Assembly (NCBI GenBank): GCA_031263665.1
Contig: JAISFJ010000120.1
Location: 1 to 12,350 of the forward strand
Reading direction: 5' to 3'
DNA: 12,350 bases
Source: Coriobacteriales bacterium
GTDB lineage: Bacteria > Actinomycetota > Coriobacteriia > Coriobacteriales > UBA8131
Both the position numbers and the translations under genes were made by a program. Positions 6,036-12,350 of the stretch are shown in pieces. Below the pieces are notes generated by a model that ran no database searches, had not been told where the DNA came from, and saw only the letters and a program-made list of their open reading frames with translations. Position 1 is the first letter of the stretch. Each line of letters begins with the position of its first letter.

Positions 6036-7454
6036 ATGGAAATCATTGGGAGAAAAAGCGAACAGGAATTACTTCGCAGCTATTATGAGGCAAACGAGCC
6101 GGAATTTCTGGTGGTATACGGACGACGGCGCGTGGGGAAAACCTACCTGATTCGAGAGTTCTTTGATGATGATTTCTGTTTCTTTGTGACCGGTCTGGCC
6201 AACGGAAACAAGAGCGAGCAATTGGCCAACTTTAACAAGGCGCTCAATGAGTATGGCAAAGAGGAATTTTCGGTAGCAGACAATTGGCTCGAGGCGTTTG
6301 CTCAGCTCAAAAACCTCATAAAAACATCAAGTATCCAGAACAAGAAGGTCATTTTCTTAGACGAAATGCCTTGGATGGACACCCACAAATCGGGGTTCAT
6401 CACCGGTCTGGAAGCGTTTTGGAACGGATGGGCCTCAGGCAGGCCCGATATTTTACTCATCGTCTGTGGCTCCGCGGCTGCCTGGGTATCGAAGAAACTT
6501 TTCAAGAACACCGGAGGACTCTATAACCGAGTAACACAGAGGATGCTCATCAGGCCGTTCACTCTTGGCGAATGCGAACGGTATTTTAATGCAAGGGACA
6601 TTGTATACAGCAGGTTACAGATGGTCGAGAGTTATATGATATTCGGCGGTATCCCCTTTTATTTGCGCCAGATGCGAAAGGAATTGAGCTTCGCGCAGAA
6701 CGTGGACCGCCTCTGCTTTGCCGACAACGCCCCCTTAAAAAACGAGTTTTATGAGATGTATCACTCGCTCTTCAGAAGGCCGCAGCATTATATCCAGGTC
6801 GTCGAGGCGATAGGCAGTTTGGGTCGCGGTTTGAGCACAGGCGAAATCTCCCATGCGACAAAGTTGAGTGGCGGTGGGCTTTCGGCGATTCTCGAGAACT
6901 TGGAGCTCAGCGGCTTTATCCGCCGCTACCAGAGCTATGGCAAGACTGAACGCGACGCCCTCTATCAGCTTATCGACCCATTCTCACTCTTCTACCTGCG
7001 CTTCATGAAAGGCTCGCACGTCGCGCGCGACGAAGATTTTTGGGCCAATACGGAGAGCACGGGCGAAAAAAACAGTTGGAAAGGTTATGCCTTTGAGCGG
7101 GTCTGCCTTGCGCATGTGGCGCAGATAAAGCGAAAGCTGGGTATCTCAGGAGTCTCAACCAGTGTCTATTCGTGGCTCAAGACCGACAGCGAGCCCCGGT
7201 TCCAAATCGATTTGGTAATCGAGCGCCGCGACGGTGTCTTCAACATCTGCGAGATGAAATATTCAATCAAAGAGTACGAACTCACCGAGAGCTCCTCGGA
7301 GAAGCTGCGCAAACGGCTCTGGGTGTTCAGCGACGTTGTGGGCGAGAATAAGGCTGTTCACACTACTTTTGTCACCACGTACGGGCTCAAGCACAACAAA
7401 TACTGGGCCGAACTGGTCCAATCCGAAGTCACCATGGCTGACCTCTTTACTTAG
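6036..7454 (+). CDS. Archaeal-type AAA ATPase with winged helix and DUF234 (PD-(D/E)XK-like) domain
   Basis: The product is a 472-residue cytosolic STAND/AAA-like ATPase. It opens with MEIIGRKSEQELL, typical of the family. The P-loop is GRRRVGKT (29-36) and Walker B is VIFLDE (105-110, Asp109 and Glu110). A sensor-type strand LIVCGSAAAW (141-150) and GGLYNRVTQRM (160-170) follow. Residues about 245-312 form a winged helix. The C-terminal third (about 345-450) resembles DUF234 and has a nuclease-like signature: Glu354, Asp392 in QIDLVIERRDG, and Glu406-x-Lys408 in CEMKYS. All nuclease-type residues look intact. The cellular role of such proteins is poorly known; mobile-element, defence or toxin-antitoxin-like functions have been suggested for relatives, and I do not assign one. 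The start at 6036 is chosen for the GGAG 5 nt upstream and the family N-terminus; ATG 6021 is an alternative. The gene stands alone behind its own AT-rich promoter and dyad array, which suggests acquisition as a cassette. Confidence 0.9.
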   Translation: MEIIGRKSEQELLRSYYEANEPEFLVVYGRRRVGKTYLIREFFDDDFCFFVTGLANGNKSEQLANFNKALNEYGKEEFSVADNWLEAFAQLKNLIKTSSIQNKKVIFLDEMPWMDTHKSGFITGLEAFWNGWASGRPDILLIVCGSAAAWVSKKLFKNTGGLYNRVTQRMLIRPFTLGECERYFNARDIVYSRLQMVESYMIFGGIPFYLRQMRKELSFAQNVDRLCFADNAPLKNEFYEMYHSLFRRPQHYIQVVEAIGSLGRGLSTGEISHATKLSGGGLSAILENLELSGFIRRYQSYGKTERDALYQLIDPFSLFYLRFMKGSHVARDEDFWANTESTGEKNSWKGYAFERVCLAHVAQIKRKLGISGVSTSVYSWLKTDSEPRFQIDLVIERRDGVFNICEMKYSIKEYELTESSSEKLRKRLWVFSDVVGENKAVHTTFVTTYGLKHNKYWAELVQSEVTMADLFT

Positions 7455-7480
7455 GACCGGTCCCTTAGATTGTCCTGGCC

Positions 7481-7508
7481 TTGTGAATGGTTGTGAGTCT
7501 GCTATCAT
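7481..7508 (+). promoter_or_regulatory. Promoter candidate for the surface protein gene
   Basis: TTGTGA (7481-7486) and TATCAT (7503-7508) are separated by 16 bp, giving one mismatch to the -10 consensus and two to the -35. The predicted transcript has a leader of about 85 nt before the ATG at 7599. The GGACCGGTCC palindrome at 7454-7463 lies just upstream, at the ATPase stop codon. Confidence 0.4.
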
Positions 7509-7598
7509 GGGAGGGGCTTATAAAGAGTGCCGTGTCTTGTGTGCGCTCGCGTGGGTTGGAGACGTGCGCAAGATGGGTCACAGGGCAAGGGAGCGGTC

Positions 7599-10500
7599 AT
7601 GATACACCGGCAACATTCAAACGCAGCAGGTATCAAAAACGACACACGTAAGAAGCAAGAGAAGTTCTTCCAGAAGTCCCTCTACGAGATGAGGCGTATG
7701 GCGCCCATCGCGCGAAGCGTGCTTACGAGAGCCGTGTCGCTGGCGTGTGCCTTCCTGCTCGTGACGGCGACAGGTGGCGGCTGGAGTTCCTCTTTATCGT
7801 CTGAGGCTCTGGCGACCGAGACTGAGCAGCAGGAGCAGGCAGAAGGTAAAGGCGCACAGGCGGCGGTCGAGGCTGACAGCGCCCCCTCACAAGCAGACAG
7901 CGCTTCTTGGGCGGGCGACGCCGGCTCCGGCGACGACGACGAGGCGGCGGTCGGCTCAGGCGGCGACGAGGCGACGGTGGCCGGCCCCGGCCTCGACGAG
8001 GCGGCGGGCGACACTGGCACCGGCTCCGGCACCGGCTCCGGCTCCGGCTCCGGCTCCGACACTGGCACCGGCTCCGACGGGGCACTCGGCTCCGGCTCCA
8101 GCCCCGACGACAAAGCGGCGCTCGGCCCCGGCCCCGACACCGACGACGCGGCGATTGCGGCAGACGACCTCGCCCCACTCGCCACACTCGCGCTCGAGCC
8201 CCTGGACACCGTCGGTAATTTTTCCGTGGAAGACGGCATACTGAACACGGACTACCGCTACGACTCTGAGGAAGCTCACTACGTCCTCACCATCCTGACG
8301 AACACCTCTCTTGTCATATCCATGGCAACTCCGGGTGCCACCACAGATGACAGGATAGTCGTGGACGATAATGTGGATGCCGTCCTGACGCTTAACGGCG
8401 TCTCCATCACCACCAGTTCGAACTATAGCTTTATCCCCGCCCTTGAGGTGGGTGCCGAAGGTTCACTCACCCTCACACTCGAAGGCGATAACACCTTAAA
8501 CGGCGGCAACAACGGTGCCGGGATTCAGCTCATGACAAACGCGGACCTCACCATAACGGAGGAGAGTAACGGGGCGAGTCTTACGGCGAGTTCTCCTTCC
8601 CTGTACAGCTCCTTTGGCGCTGCAGGCATCGGAGCAGGCTACAACACCGGTGCCGCGGGCGACATCATCATCAAAGGTGGCACCATCACGGCCAACGGCA
8701 ACTACTATGGCGGAGCGGGCATCGGCGGGGGCGCAACCAATGGCTCTCCAAATAGCGCTACCGTACACAGCATCACCATCAACGGCGGCACCATCACGGC
8801 CAATGGCGGCAGGTACGGCGGAGCGGGCATCGGCGGGGGTGAAGAGTACAGCGGGGTTGTTTACGACATCATCATCAAAGGCGGCACCATCACAGCCAAC
8901 GGTGGCGACGAAAGCGCGGGCATCGGTGGGGGCGCCAACACCAGCGCGGTTACCGGCGACATCATCATCGACGGCGGTACCATCACAACCAGCGGCAACA
9001 ACGGCGGCGCGGACATAGGCAACGGCTACATCGACAGCTACGCATCGGACGTCGTCATAAACGGTGGCTCGGTGTGGGCGAAAAACGGCACGATAGAATA
9101 CGGCAACGACCCGACTACCGGTATTGTGTATAACACCGTCGGTGTTCCCGTCTTTGCCAATACGCTTACGATAGGCTTGCTGGCGGTAGGTGACGGTAAG
9201 CCTGTGACGGCCGGCGTCATAGACGGCATTGCGTGTAACAATACGCCCGATGCGTACAATTCCGTTTACGGCATAGGCGATGTTTTGACTACGAATTCAG
9301 GCAAGGTCTATCTCTGGCTTCCCGATACAAAAAACGACGGCACCGATGTGGGCTCGGTCGGCCTTGTCGTAGATGGTACGGGCTATGAGCTTGCCTACGC
9401 GCGCTTAGGGGCGCAGACTCAGACACTGCTGGCCGCTCCTGCGCTTACAACGGTAGCGCCTTCGGGAACGGGGCAGGACCTCACCGGAAACGTGGTACTT
9501 ACTTTCAGCGGTGCGATGAATCCGGATGCGAACGTGACCGTTGAGCTCATGCCCCCGTCAGGTCCAGCCATCACGCTTGACGCCGGTGACTGGAGTTCAG
9601 ACAACACCGTCTACACCACCTCGTACGCCGATCTTGTTAATGACACGGTCTACGCGATAGAGTTATCCGGTTTTCAGACGGCCATCGCCGGCTTTATCCT
9701 TCCTGATGATAACACGCATAAATTTACCACGGCGGATGAAGCGGCGGAGTCTGAGCCTGAGGAGCGGGACTTCGGCACCGCGGCGGTAGGCTACCCTGAC
9801 CCGCCAGCCGCTCAGGCGTTCACCATCACCAATACGGGCGACGCCGAACTCAAGGATGTAAAGTCCGCTCTCATCGGTTTTGATGCCGGGGCGTTTGAAA
9901 TCTCGATACCTCTGACCCCTACGACCATCGAGTTTCCAGGCACGGCCACCATAAGCGTGCAACCCGTCAAGGGTCTTGCCGCCCGTGTTGCTCCCTATAC
10001 GGCGACGCTGGAGCTCACCAACGATGAAGGGCTTTTGCTTGAGATTCCCGTGAGCTTTACGGTCTCAAGCTATACGGCCTCGTCAAGCCCTCCAAGCAAG
10101 AACTTCGGCACCGTGGCGGAAGGCTACCCTACACCGCCAGCCCCTCAGGAGTTCACCATCAAAAACACGGGTACCGCTGAGCTTGTTGACGTGGTTGCCA
10201 ATATAGTCGGTGCTGATGCCTCGTTCTTTAGCGTCACGGAGCCTCTGTCTCCCCCAACCATCCCCTATCCTTCGGGGACCGCCACCATAAGCGTACAGCC
10301 CGCCGAAGACCTTCCCGTGCGCGTTGCTCCCTATACGGCAACGCTTAAGCTCACCAACACCGACGGGCTTGCGCTTGAGGTTCCCTTGAGCTTTACGGTC
10401 TCAAGCTATAAGGCGTCATCTACCCCCGCAGACAAGAATTTCGGTAATGTGGCGGAAAACTACCCCACGCCGCCTGCTGCTCAGCAGTTTACTATCACCA

Positions 10501-11978
10501 ATACGGGCACGGCCGCGCTCAGGAACGTGCAGGCAACCATAACCGGCGGGGGAGCTACGGCTTTCAGCATCACGTCGCCTTTGGTGCCGGCAGTCATCGC
10601 CTCGGGTAGCTCTACGACCGTAAGCGTGCGACCTGTCACGGAAATGCTTGCCAACCATGACTCCTATACGGCAAACCTGCATCTGACAGGGGACAACGGC
10701 TTTGTGCTCAATGTCCCGCTTACCTTTACCGTCTCAAGCTATGAGGCGACCTCAACCCCTGCCGACAAAAACTTTGGCAGCAAGGTAGTGGGGTATAGCA
10801 CACCACCTGTCGCGCAGAAGTTTACCATCACCAACGAGGGCACAACTACGCTTGCGGGCGTGAGCGCTCAGATAGTCGGCGCTGACCGCAAGGCGTTTAG
10901 CATCTCGGCCGCTCTCACGCCTTCGACCATTGCCTATGAAGGTACCGCCACCATAAGCGTGCGTCCCGTTATGGGACTTGCGGCGCGCTCCACTCCTTAT
11001 ACGGCGACTCTTGAGCTTACCAACGCCGCCGGGCTTTCCTGCACCGTCTCGCTCACGTTTACCGTCATAAGCTATACGGCTACCTCTACTCCTCAAGATA
11101 AAAACTTCGGCTCGGTCAGGGTAGGATATACGCCTCCGACGGCTCAGAGCTTTACCCTTACCAATAACGGAACCGAGACGCTGACAAACCTTACGGCTGC
11201 CATAGTCGGTGCCGACGCTTCGGCCTTTAACATTACGGCGGCTCTGTCTGCCGCGACTCTTAACCCAAAAGACGCCGCCACCATAAGCGTGCAACCCGTC
11301 TCAGGACTTATCCCCCGAGACACCGCCTACAAGGCGACGCTTCGCATAACGGGAGCCAACGGGTTTTCGCTCGATATACCCGTGAGTTTTGTTGTTGAGA
11401 CCTTCAAGATAACGCTTAATCCACCCACCTATAACTTCGGCGCCAAGGAGAAGGGCTACGCGCCTCCCACGCACAGCTTCACCATAACCAACACAGGCTC
11501 AGGCACGCTTCACGGTCTTAGCATCCACTTGGCAGGAAACGACCCCACCGCCTTCAGCCTCACCTCAGAACTTTCTCCGTTAGAGCTTACCTCTTTGGGG
11601 CTCGCTCCCCAGGCGACCCACACGCTCGCCCCCCAGGCGACCCACACGCTCGCCCCTGCCTCCTCAGAACTCGCGTCCTCAGGACTCGCTCCCCAGGCGA
11701 CCCACACGCTCGCCCCCGGACAGCACATCACCGTAAAGGTTCACCCGGTAGAAGGTCTCGCTCCGCGCTCCACTGCCTACACCGCCGCCCTGCGCGTTAC
11801 CGCCTCCGACAACATCGACCATACGGTTCCCCTGTCCTTCACCGTTAAGGCTCACGGTGGCTTCCCCGATACCGGCGACACCTCCTCGCTGGTACTGGCC
11901 GCCATCGCTTTAGCGCTTGCCACCTTGGGCACCATTGCCACAGTCATCGCCATCCGCCGTCGCAAGACAGACCGGTAA
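7599..11978 (+). CDS. Large LPXTG-type surface protein with beta-helix-like, SbsA-like and six ASH-like repeats
   Basis: This 1459-residue secreted protein is probably a wall-anchored adhesin or binding protein. The start at 7599 has AAGGGAG 5 nt upstream. A long signal peptide (basic n-region, hydrophobic core 43-58) probably ends at EALA-TE (72/73). Residues 73-190 are an acidic Ser/Gly/Ala linker. Residues about 205-340 contain a beta-rich part (LTLEGDNTLNGG) like carbohydrate-binding surface modules of the Cthe_2159 type. Glycine-rich repeats (about 345-490, GGTITANG...GGAGIGGG) likely form a beta-solenoid. An SbsA-like Ig domain (Big_5 type) covers about 615-712. Six repeats of about 111 residues, each opening with a D/N-F-G motif (Phe725, 836, 948, 1059, 1170, 1280) followed by FTITNTG, resemble ASH/choice-of-anchor-D Ig-like modules. 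The C-terminus has FPDTGD (1422-1427), a hydrophobic helix (1430-1451) and RRRKTDR, a sortase signal with Phe for Leu. Repeat 6 contains a tandem APQATHTL expansion. The ligand is unknown. No sortase gene is in the window. Confidence 0.92.
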   Translation: MIHRQHSNAAGIKNDTRKKQEKFFQKSLYEMRRMAPIARSVLTRAVSLACAFLLVTATGGGWSSSLSSEALATETEQQEQAEGKGAQAAVEADSAPSQADSASWAGDAGSGDDDEAAVGSGGDEATVAGPGLDEAAGDTGTGSGTGSGSGSGSDTGTGSDGALGSGSSPDDKAALGPGPDTDDAAIAADDLAPLATLALEPLDTVGNFSVEDGILNTDYRYDSEEAHYVLTILTNTSLVISMATPGATTDDRIVVDDNVDAVLTLNGVSITTSSNYSFIPALEVGAEGSLTLTLEGDNTLNGGNNGAGIQLMTNADLTITEESNGASLTASSPSLYSSFGAAGIGAGYNTGAAGDIIIKGGTITANGNYYGGAGIGGGATNGSPNSATVHSITINGGTITANGGRYGGAGIGGGEEYSGVVYDIIIKGGTITANGGDESAGIGGGANTSAVTGDIIIDGGTITTSGNNGGADIGNGYIDSYASDVVINGGSVWAKNGTIEYGNDPTTGIVYNTVGVPVFANTLTIGLLAVGDGKPVTAGVIDGIACNNTPDAYNSVYGIGDVLTTNSGKVYLWLPDTKNDGTDVGSVGLVVDGTGYELAYARLGAQTQTLLAAPALTTVAPSGTGQDLTGNVVLTFSGAMNPDANVTVELMPPSGPAITLDAGDWSSDNTVYTTSYADLVNDTVYAIELSGFQTAIAGFILPDDNTHKFTTADEAAESEPEERDFGTAAVGYPDPPAAQAFTITNTGDAELKDVKSALIGFDAGAFEISIPLTPTTIEFPGTATISVQPVKGLAARVAPYTATLELTNDEGLLLEIPVSFTVSSYTASSSPPSKNFGTVAEGYPTPPAPQEFTIKNTGTAELVDVVANIVGADASFFSVTEPLSPPTIPYPSGTATISVQPAEDLPVRVAPYTATLKLTNTDGLALEVPLSFTVSSYKASSTPADKNFGNVAENYPTPPAAQQFTITNTGTAALRNVQATITGGGATAFSITSPLVPAVIASGSSTTVSVRPVTEMLANHDSYTANLHLTGDNGFVLNVPLTFTVSSYEATSTPADKNFGSKVVGYSTPPVAQKFTITNEGTTTLAGVSAQIVGADRKAFSISAALTPSTIAYEGTATISVRPVMGLAARSTPYTATLELTNAAGLSCTVSLTFTVISYTATSTPQDKNFGSVRVGYTPPTAQSFTLTNNGTETLTNLTAAIVGADASAFNITAALSAATLNPKDAATISVQPVSGLIPRDTAYKATLRITGANGFSLDIPVSFVVETFKITLNPPTYNFGAKEKGYAPPTHSFTITNTGSGTLHGLSIHLAGNDPTAFSLTSELSPLELTSLGLAPQATHTLAPQATHTLAPASSELASSGLAPQATHTLAPGQHITVKVHPVEGLAPRSTAYTAALRVTASDNIDHTVPLSFTVKAHGGFPDTGDTSSLVLAAIALALATLGTIATVIAIRRRKTDR
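8010..8099 (+). repeat. GGCTCC hexanucleotide repeat encoding a Ser-Gly/Thr-Gly stalk
   Basis: Imperfect tandem 6-bp units (GGCTCC, GGCACC) encode alternating Gly-Ser and Gly-Thr. An 18-nt block GACACTGGCACCGGCTCC occurs twice (8010-8027 and 8058-8075). Because the unit is six bases, slippage changes stalk length without changing frame. Its composition creates long spurious open frames on both strands. Confidence 0.85.
8631..9098 (+). repeat. Glycine-rich beta-solenoid-like coding repeats
   Basis: About five degenerate coils of 30-37 residues share an III-K/N/D-GGTITANG core followed by GGAGIGGG (cores near residues 356, 391, 423, 455 and 485 of the surface protein). At DNA level a 23-bp block is identical at 8709-8731 and 8817-8839, 108 bp (36 codons) apart, so some coils were duplicated recently. 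Later coils degenerate to ADIGNG and NGGSVWAKNG. Confidence 0.8.
9762..11852 (+). repeat. Six tandem ~333-bp ASH-like Ig-fold coding repeats
   Basis: Repeat starts fall near 9762, 10095, 10431, 10764, 11097 and 11427. Each has a D/N-F-G opening, a Y-x-x-PP-x-x-Q/H-x-FTITNTG segment, an I-x-G-x-D/G-A-x-x-F centre, a TATISVQPV strand, a PYTATL-like strand and a P-x-SFTV end. The 16-nt stretch GCCACCATAAGCGTGC recurs in repeats 1, 4 and 5, indicating duplication or gene conversion recent enough to keep codon identity. Confidence 0.85.
11607..11716 (+). repeat. Short tandem expansion inside the sixth ASH-like repeat
   Basis: Three identical 26-bp copies occur at 11607-11632, 11631-11656 and 11691-11716, stepping by 24 and then 60 bp, all in frame. 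They encode APQATHTL units, the last two separated by an APASSELASSGL spacer. The stretch replaces the short loop found at this position in the other five repeats and lengthens repeat 6 by roughly 35-45 residues. Confidence 0.85.
11862..11978 (+). other. Sortase cell-wall sorting signal (FPDTG variant)
   Basis: FPDTG (11862-11876) is followed by a hydrophobic helix of about 22 residues and the basic tail RRRKTDR before the TAA. This is the standard layout of a sortase substrate, with Phe in place of the usual Leu. Cleavage would be expected between Thr1425 and Gly1426. Confidence 0.85.
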
Positions 11979-12011
11979 GAGTGTCGTGCTTCGCCCCCGT
12001 CAGTTGTATGA

Positions 12012-12158
12012 CACTTTGCCTCGACCCTTTTGTCATGTGTTAGCGACGCGATGGACACAGCGGCGACAGGCGTGACGGTCAGGCTCGTGTCCGCGACAGG
12101 TGCGCCCATTACGCTTGGTGCGGGCACGTGGAATTTAACACCCTGTAACTTTTTGTGA
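12012..12158 (+). pseudogene. Remnant of an SbsA-like Ig (Big_5-type) surface-protein domain
   Basis: The frame from 12012, after a TGA at 12009-12011, reads through VSDAMDTAATGVTVRL and then APITLGAGTW (12105-12131, with ITL), before a TGA at 12156-12158. This matches the surface protein's SGAMNPDANVTVEL and AITLDAGDW stretch (DNA about 9522-9608), with about half the residues identical and one codon inserted. There is no start context, signal peptide or remaining domain, so it looks like a fragment of a deleted paralogue. The bases between 11979 and 12012 and after the fragment show nothing else recognisable apart from the ychF promoter. Confidence 0.6.
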
Positions 12159-12159
12159 C

Positions 12160-12190
12160 TTGTAGCCTTTGCGAAGGTTTTTGTTACACT
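12160..12190 (+). promoter_or_regulatory. Promoter candidate for ychF
   Basis: TTGTAG (12160-12165) and TACACT (12185-12190) are 19 bp apart. The -10 is good, and the -35 is partial and widely spaced. It would give a leader of about 45 nt ending in the AGAGGA ribosome binding site. Confidence 0.35.
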
Positions 12191-12241
12191 GGACTCAGCA
12201 CTTCTTGGAGTAGTTTGAGTAGATAGGTTCAGAGGAAAAAT

Positions 12242-12350
12242 ATGGCGCTTTCTATTGGTATTGTCGGGTTGCCCAATGTGGGGAAATCAACTCTGTTCAC
12301 CGCGCTTACCAGCAAGGGAGGCTTGGCGGCGAACTATCCTTTTGCGACCA
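12242..12350 (+). CDS. ychF: Redox-regulated ATPase/GTPase YchF, N-terminal part (truncated by window end)
   Basis: The first 36 residues are present, starting [16 protein letters not shown]. The G1 P-loop GLPNVGKS is followed by [20 protein letters not shown], the characteristic N-terminus of YchF/OLA1 in the Obg-HflX superfamily. Members bind ribosomes and prefer ATP because their G4 motif differs, but that part lies beyond the window. The ATG at 12242 has AGAGGA at 12231-12236, 5 nt upstream. It is a conserved housekeeping gene and marks the return to core genome after the accessory segment. Its variant [11 protein letters not shown] form supports a coriobacterial origin. Confidence 0.95.
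   Translation, partial: MALSIGIVGLPNVGKSTLFTALTSKGGLAANYPFAT

Noticed and set aside
7454..7463. GGACCGGTCC palindrome as a terminator of the ATPase gene
   Set aside because: The 10-bp palindrome has no loop or T-tract, so a terminator call is unsupported.
8010..8099. Hexanucleotide repeat as a phase-variation switch
   Set aside because: Units of six bases cannot change the reading frame, so on/off switching by slippage is not expected; only length variation is possible.
7682..8279. Several long open frames on both strands across the Ser/Gly-rich part of the surface gene
   Set aside because: They are composed of Arg/Pro/Ser or Ala/Pro runs produced by the GGCTCC-type repeats in other frames, with no ribosome sites or recognisable folds.
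10416..11294. Minus-strand open frames opposite the ASH-like repeats
   Set aside because: They recur with the repeat period and share the same Tyr/Gly-rich pattern, so they are shadows of the repeated coding strand.
11980..12017. Weak AGTGTC/GACACT inverted repeat after the surface gene as a terminator
   Set aside because: Only six base pairs with a 24-nt loop and three T residues; too weak to call.

Overview
The window looks like chromosomal DNA from a moderately GC-rich anaerobic actinobacterium, most likely of class Coriobacteriia (this is inference). The reasons are an rseP-ispG gene pair with GTG and ATG starts and tight coupling, a YchF N-terminus of the form seen in that class, a large sortase-anchored surface protein ending in FPDTGD, and a 7TMR-DISM hybrid histidine kinase. 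No rRNA, tRNA, CRISPR array, transposase or phage gene was seen.

Layout. (1) Positions 1-44 appear to be the last codons of a + strand gene. (2) 45-2795 (-) encodes a complete hybrid sensor histidine kinase. It is preceded on the same strand by a possible 45-codon leader ORF (2792-2929) whose stop overlaps the kinase start as ATGA. (3) 2796-3306 is the divergent intergenic region. It holds kinase and rseP promoter candidates and a REP-like hairpin element. (4) 3307-5684 (+) is a two-gene operon: an RseP-type site-2 protease with an unusual insert resembling a winged helix, then IspG of the MEP isoprenoid pathway. (5) 5685-6035 is non-coding and has two structured regions. One is a 25-bp REP-like inverted repeat related to the element upstream of rseP. 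The other is an AT-rich promoter region with four copies of an 11-bp dyad motif (GTTGCCGTAAC type) and a 27-bp inverted repeat. (6) 6036-7454 (+) encodes an archaeal-type AAA ATPase with a winged helix and a C-terminal PD-(D/E)XK-like (DUF234) domain. (7) 7599-11978 (+) encodes a 1459-residue secreted, wall-anchored surface protein: signal peptide, acidic Ser/Gly stalk, glycine-rich beta-helix-like repeats, an SbsA-type Ig-like domain, six ~111-residue ASH/choice-of-anchor-D-like repeats, and a sortase signal. (8) 11979-12241 holds a short decayed fragment homologous to the SbsA-like Ig domain of that surface protein, then the ychF promoter. (9) 12242-12350 (+) is the 5' end of the ribosome-associated ATPase ychF.

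Functionally this is a mosaic. The core genes rseP, ispG and ychF flank an accessory segment (roughly 5685-12160) carrying the ATPase and the surface protein. The repeats, the AT-rich operator region and the pseudogene fragment suggest repeated gain and loss there. No gene set forms a clearly new pathway. The strongest candidates for undescribed biology are the operator array of the ATPase-nuclease gene, the winged-helix-like insert on the cytosolic side of RseP, and the possible leader ORF of the kinase.
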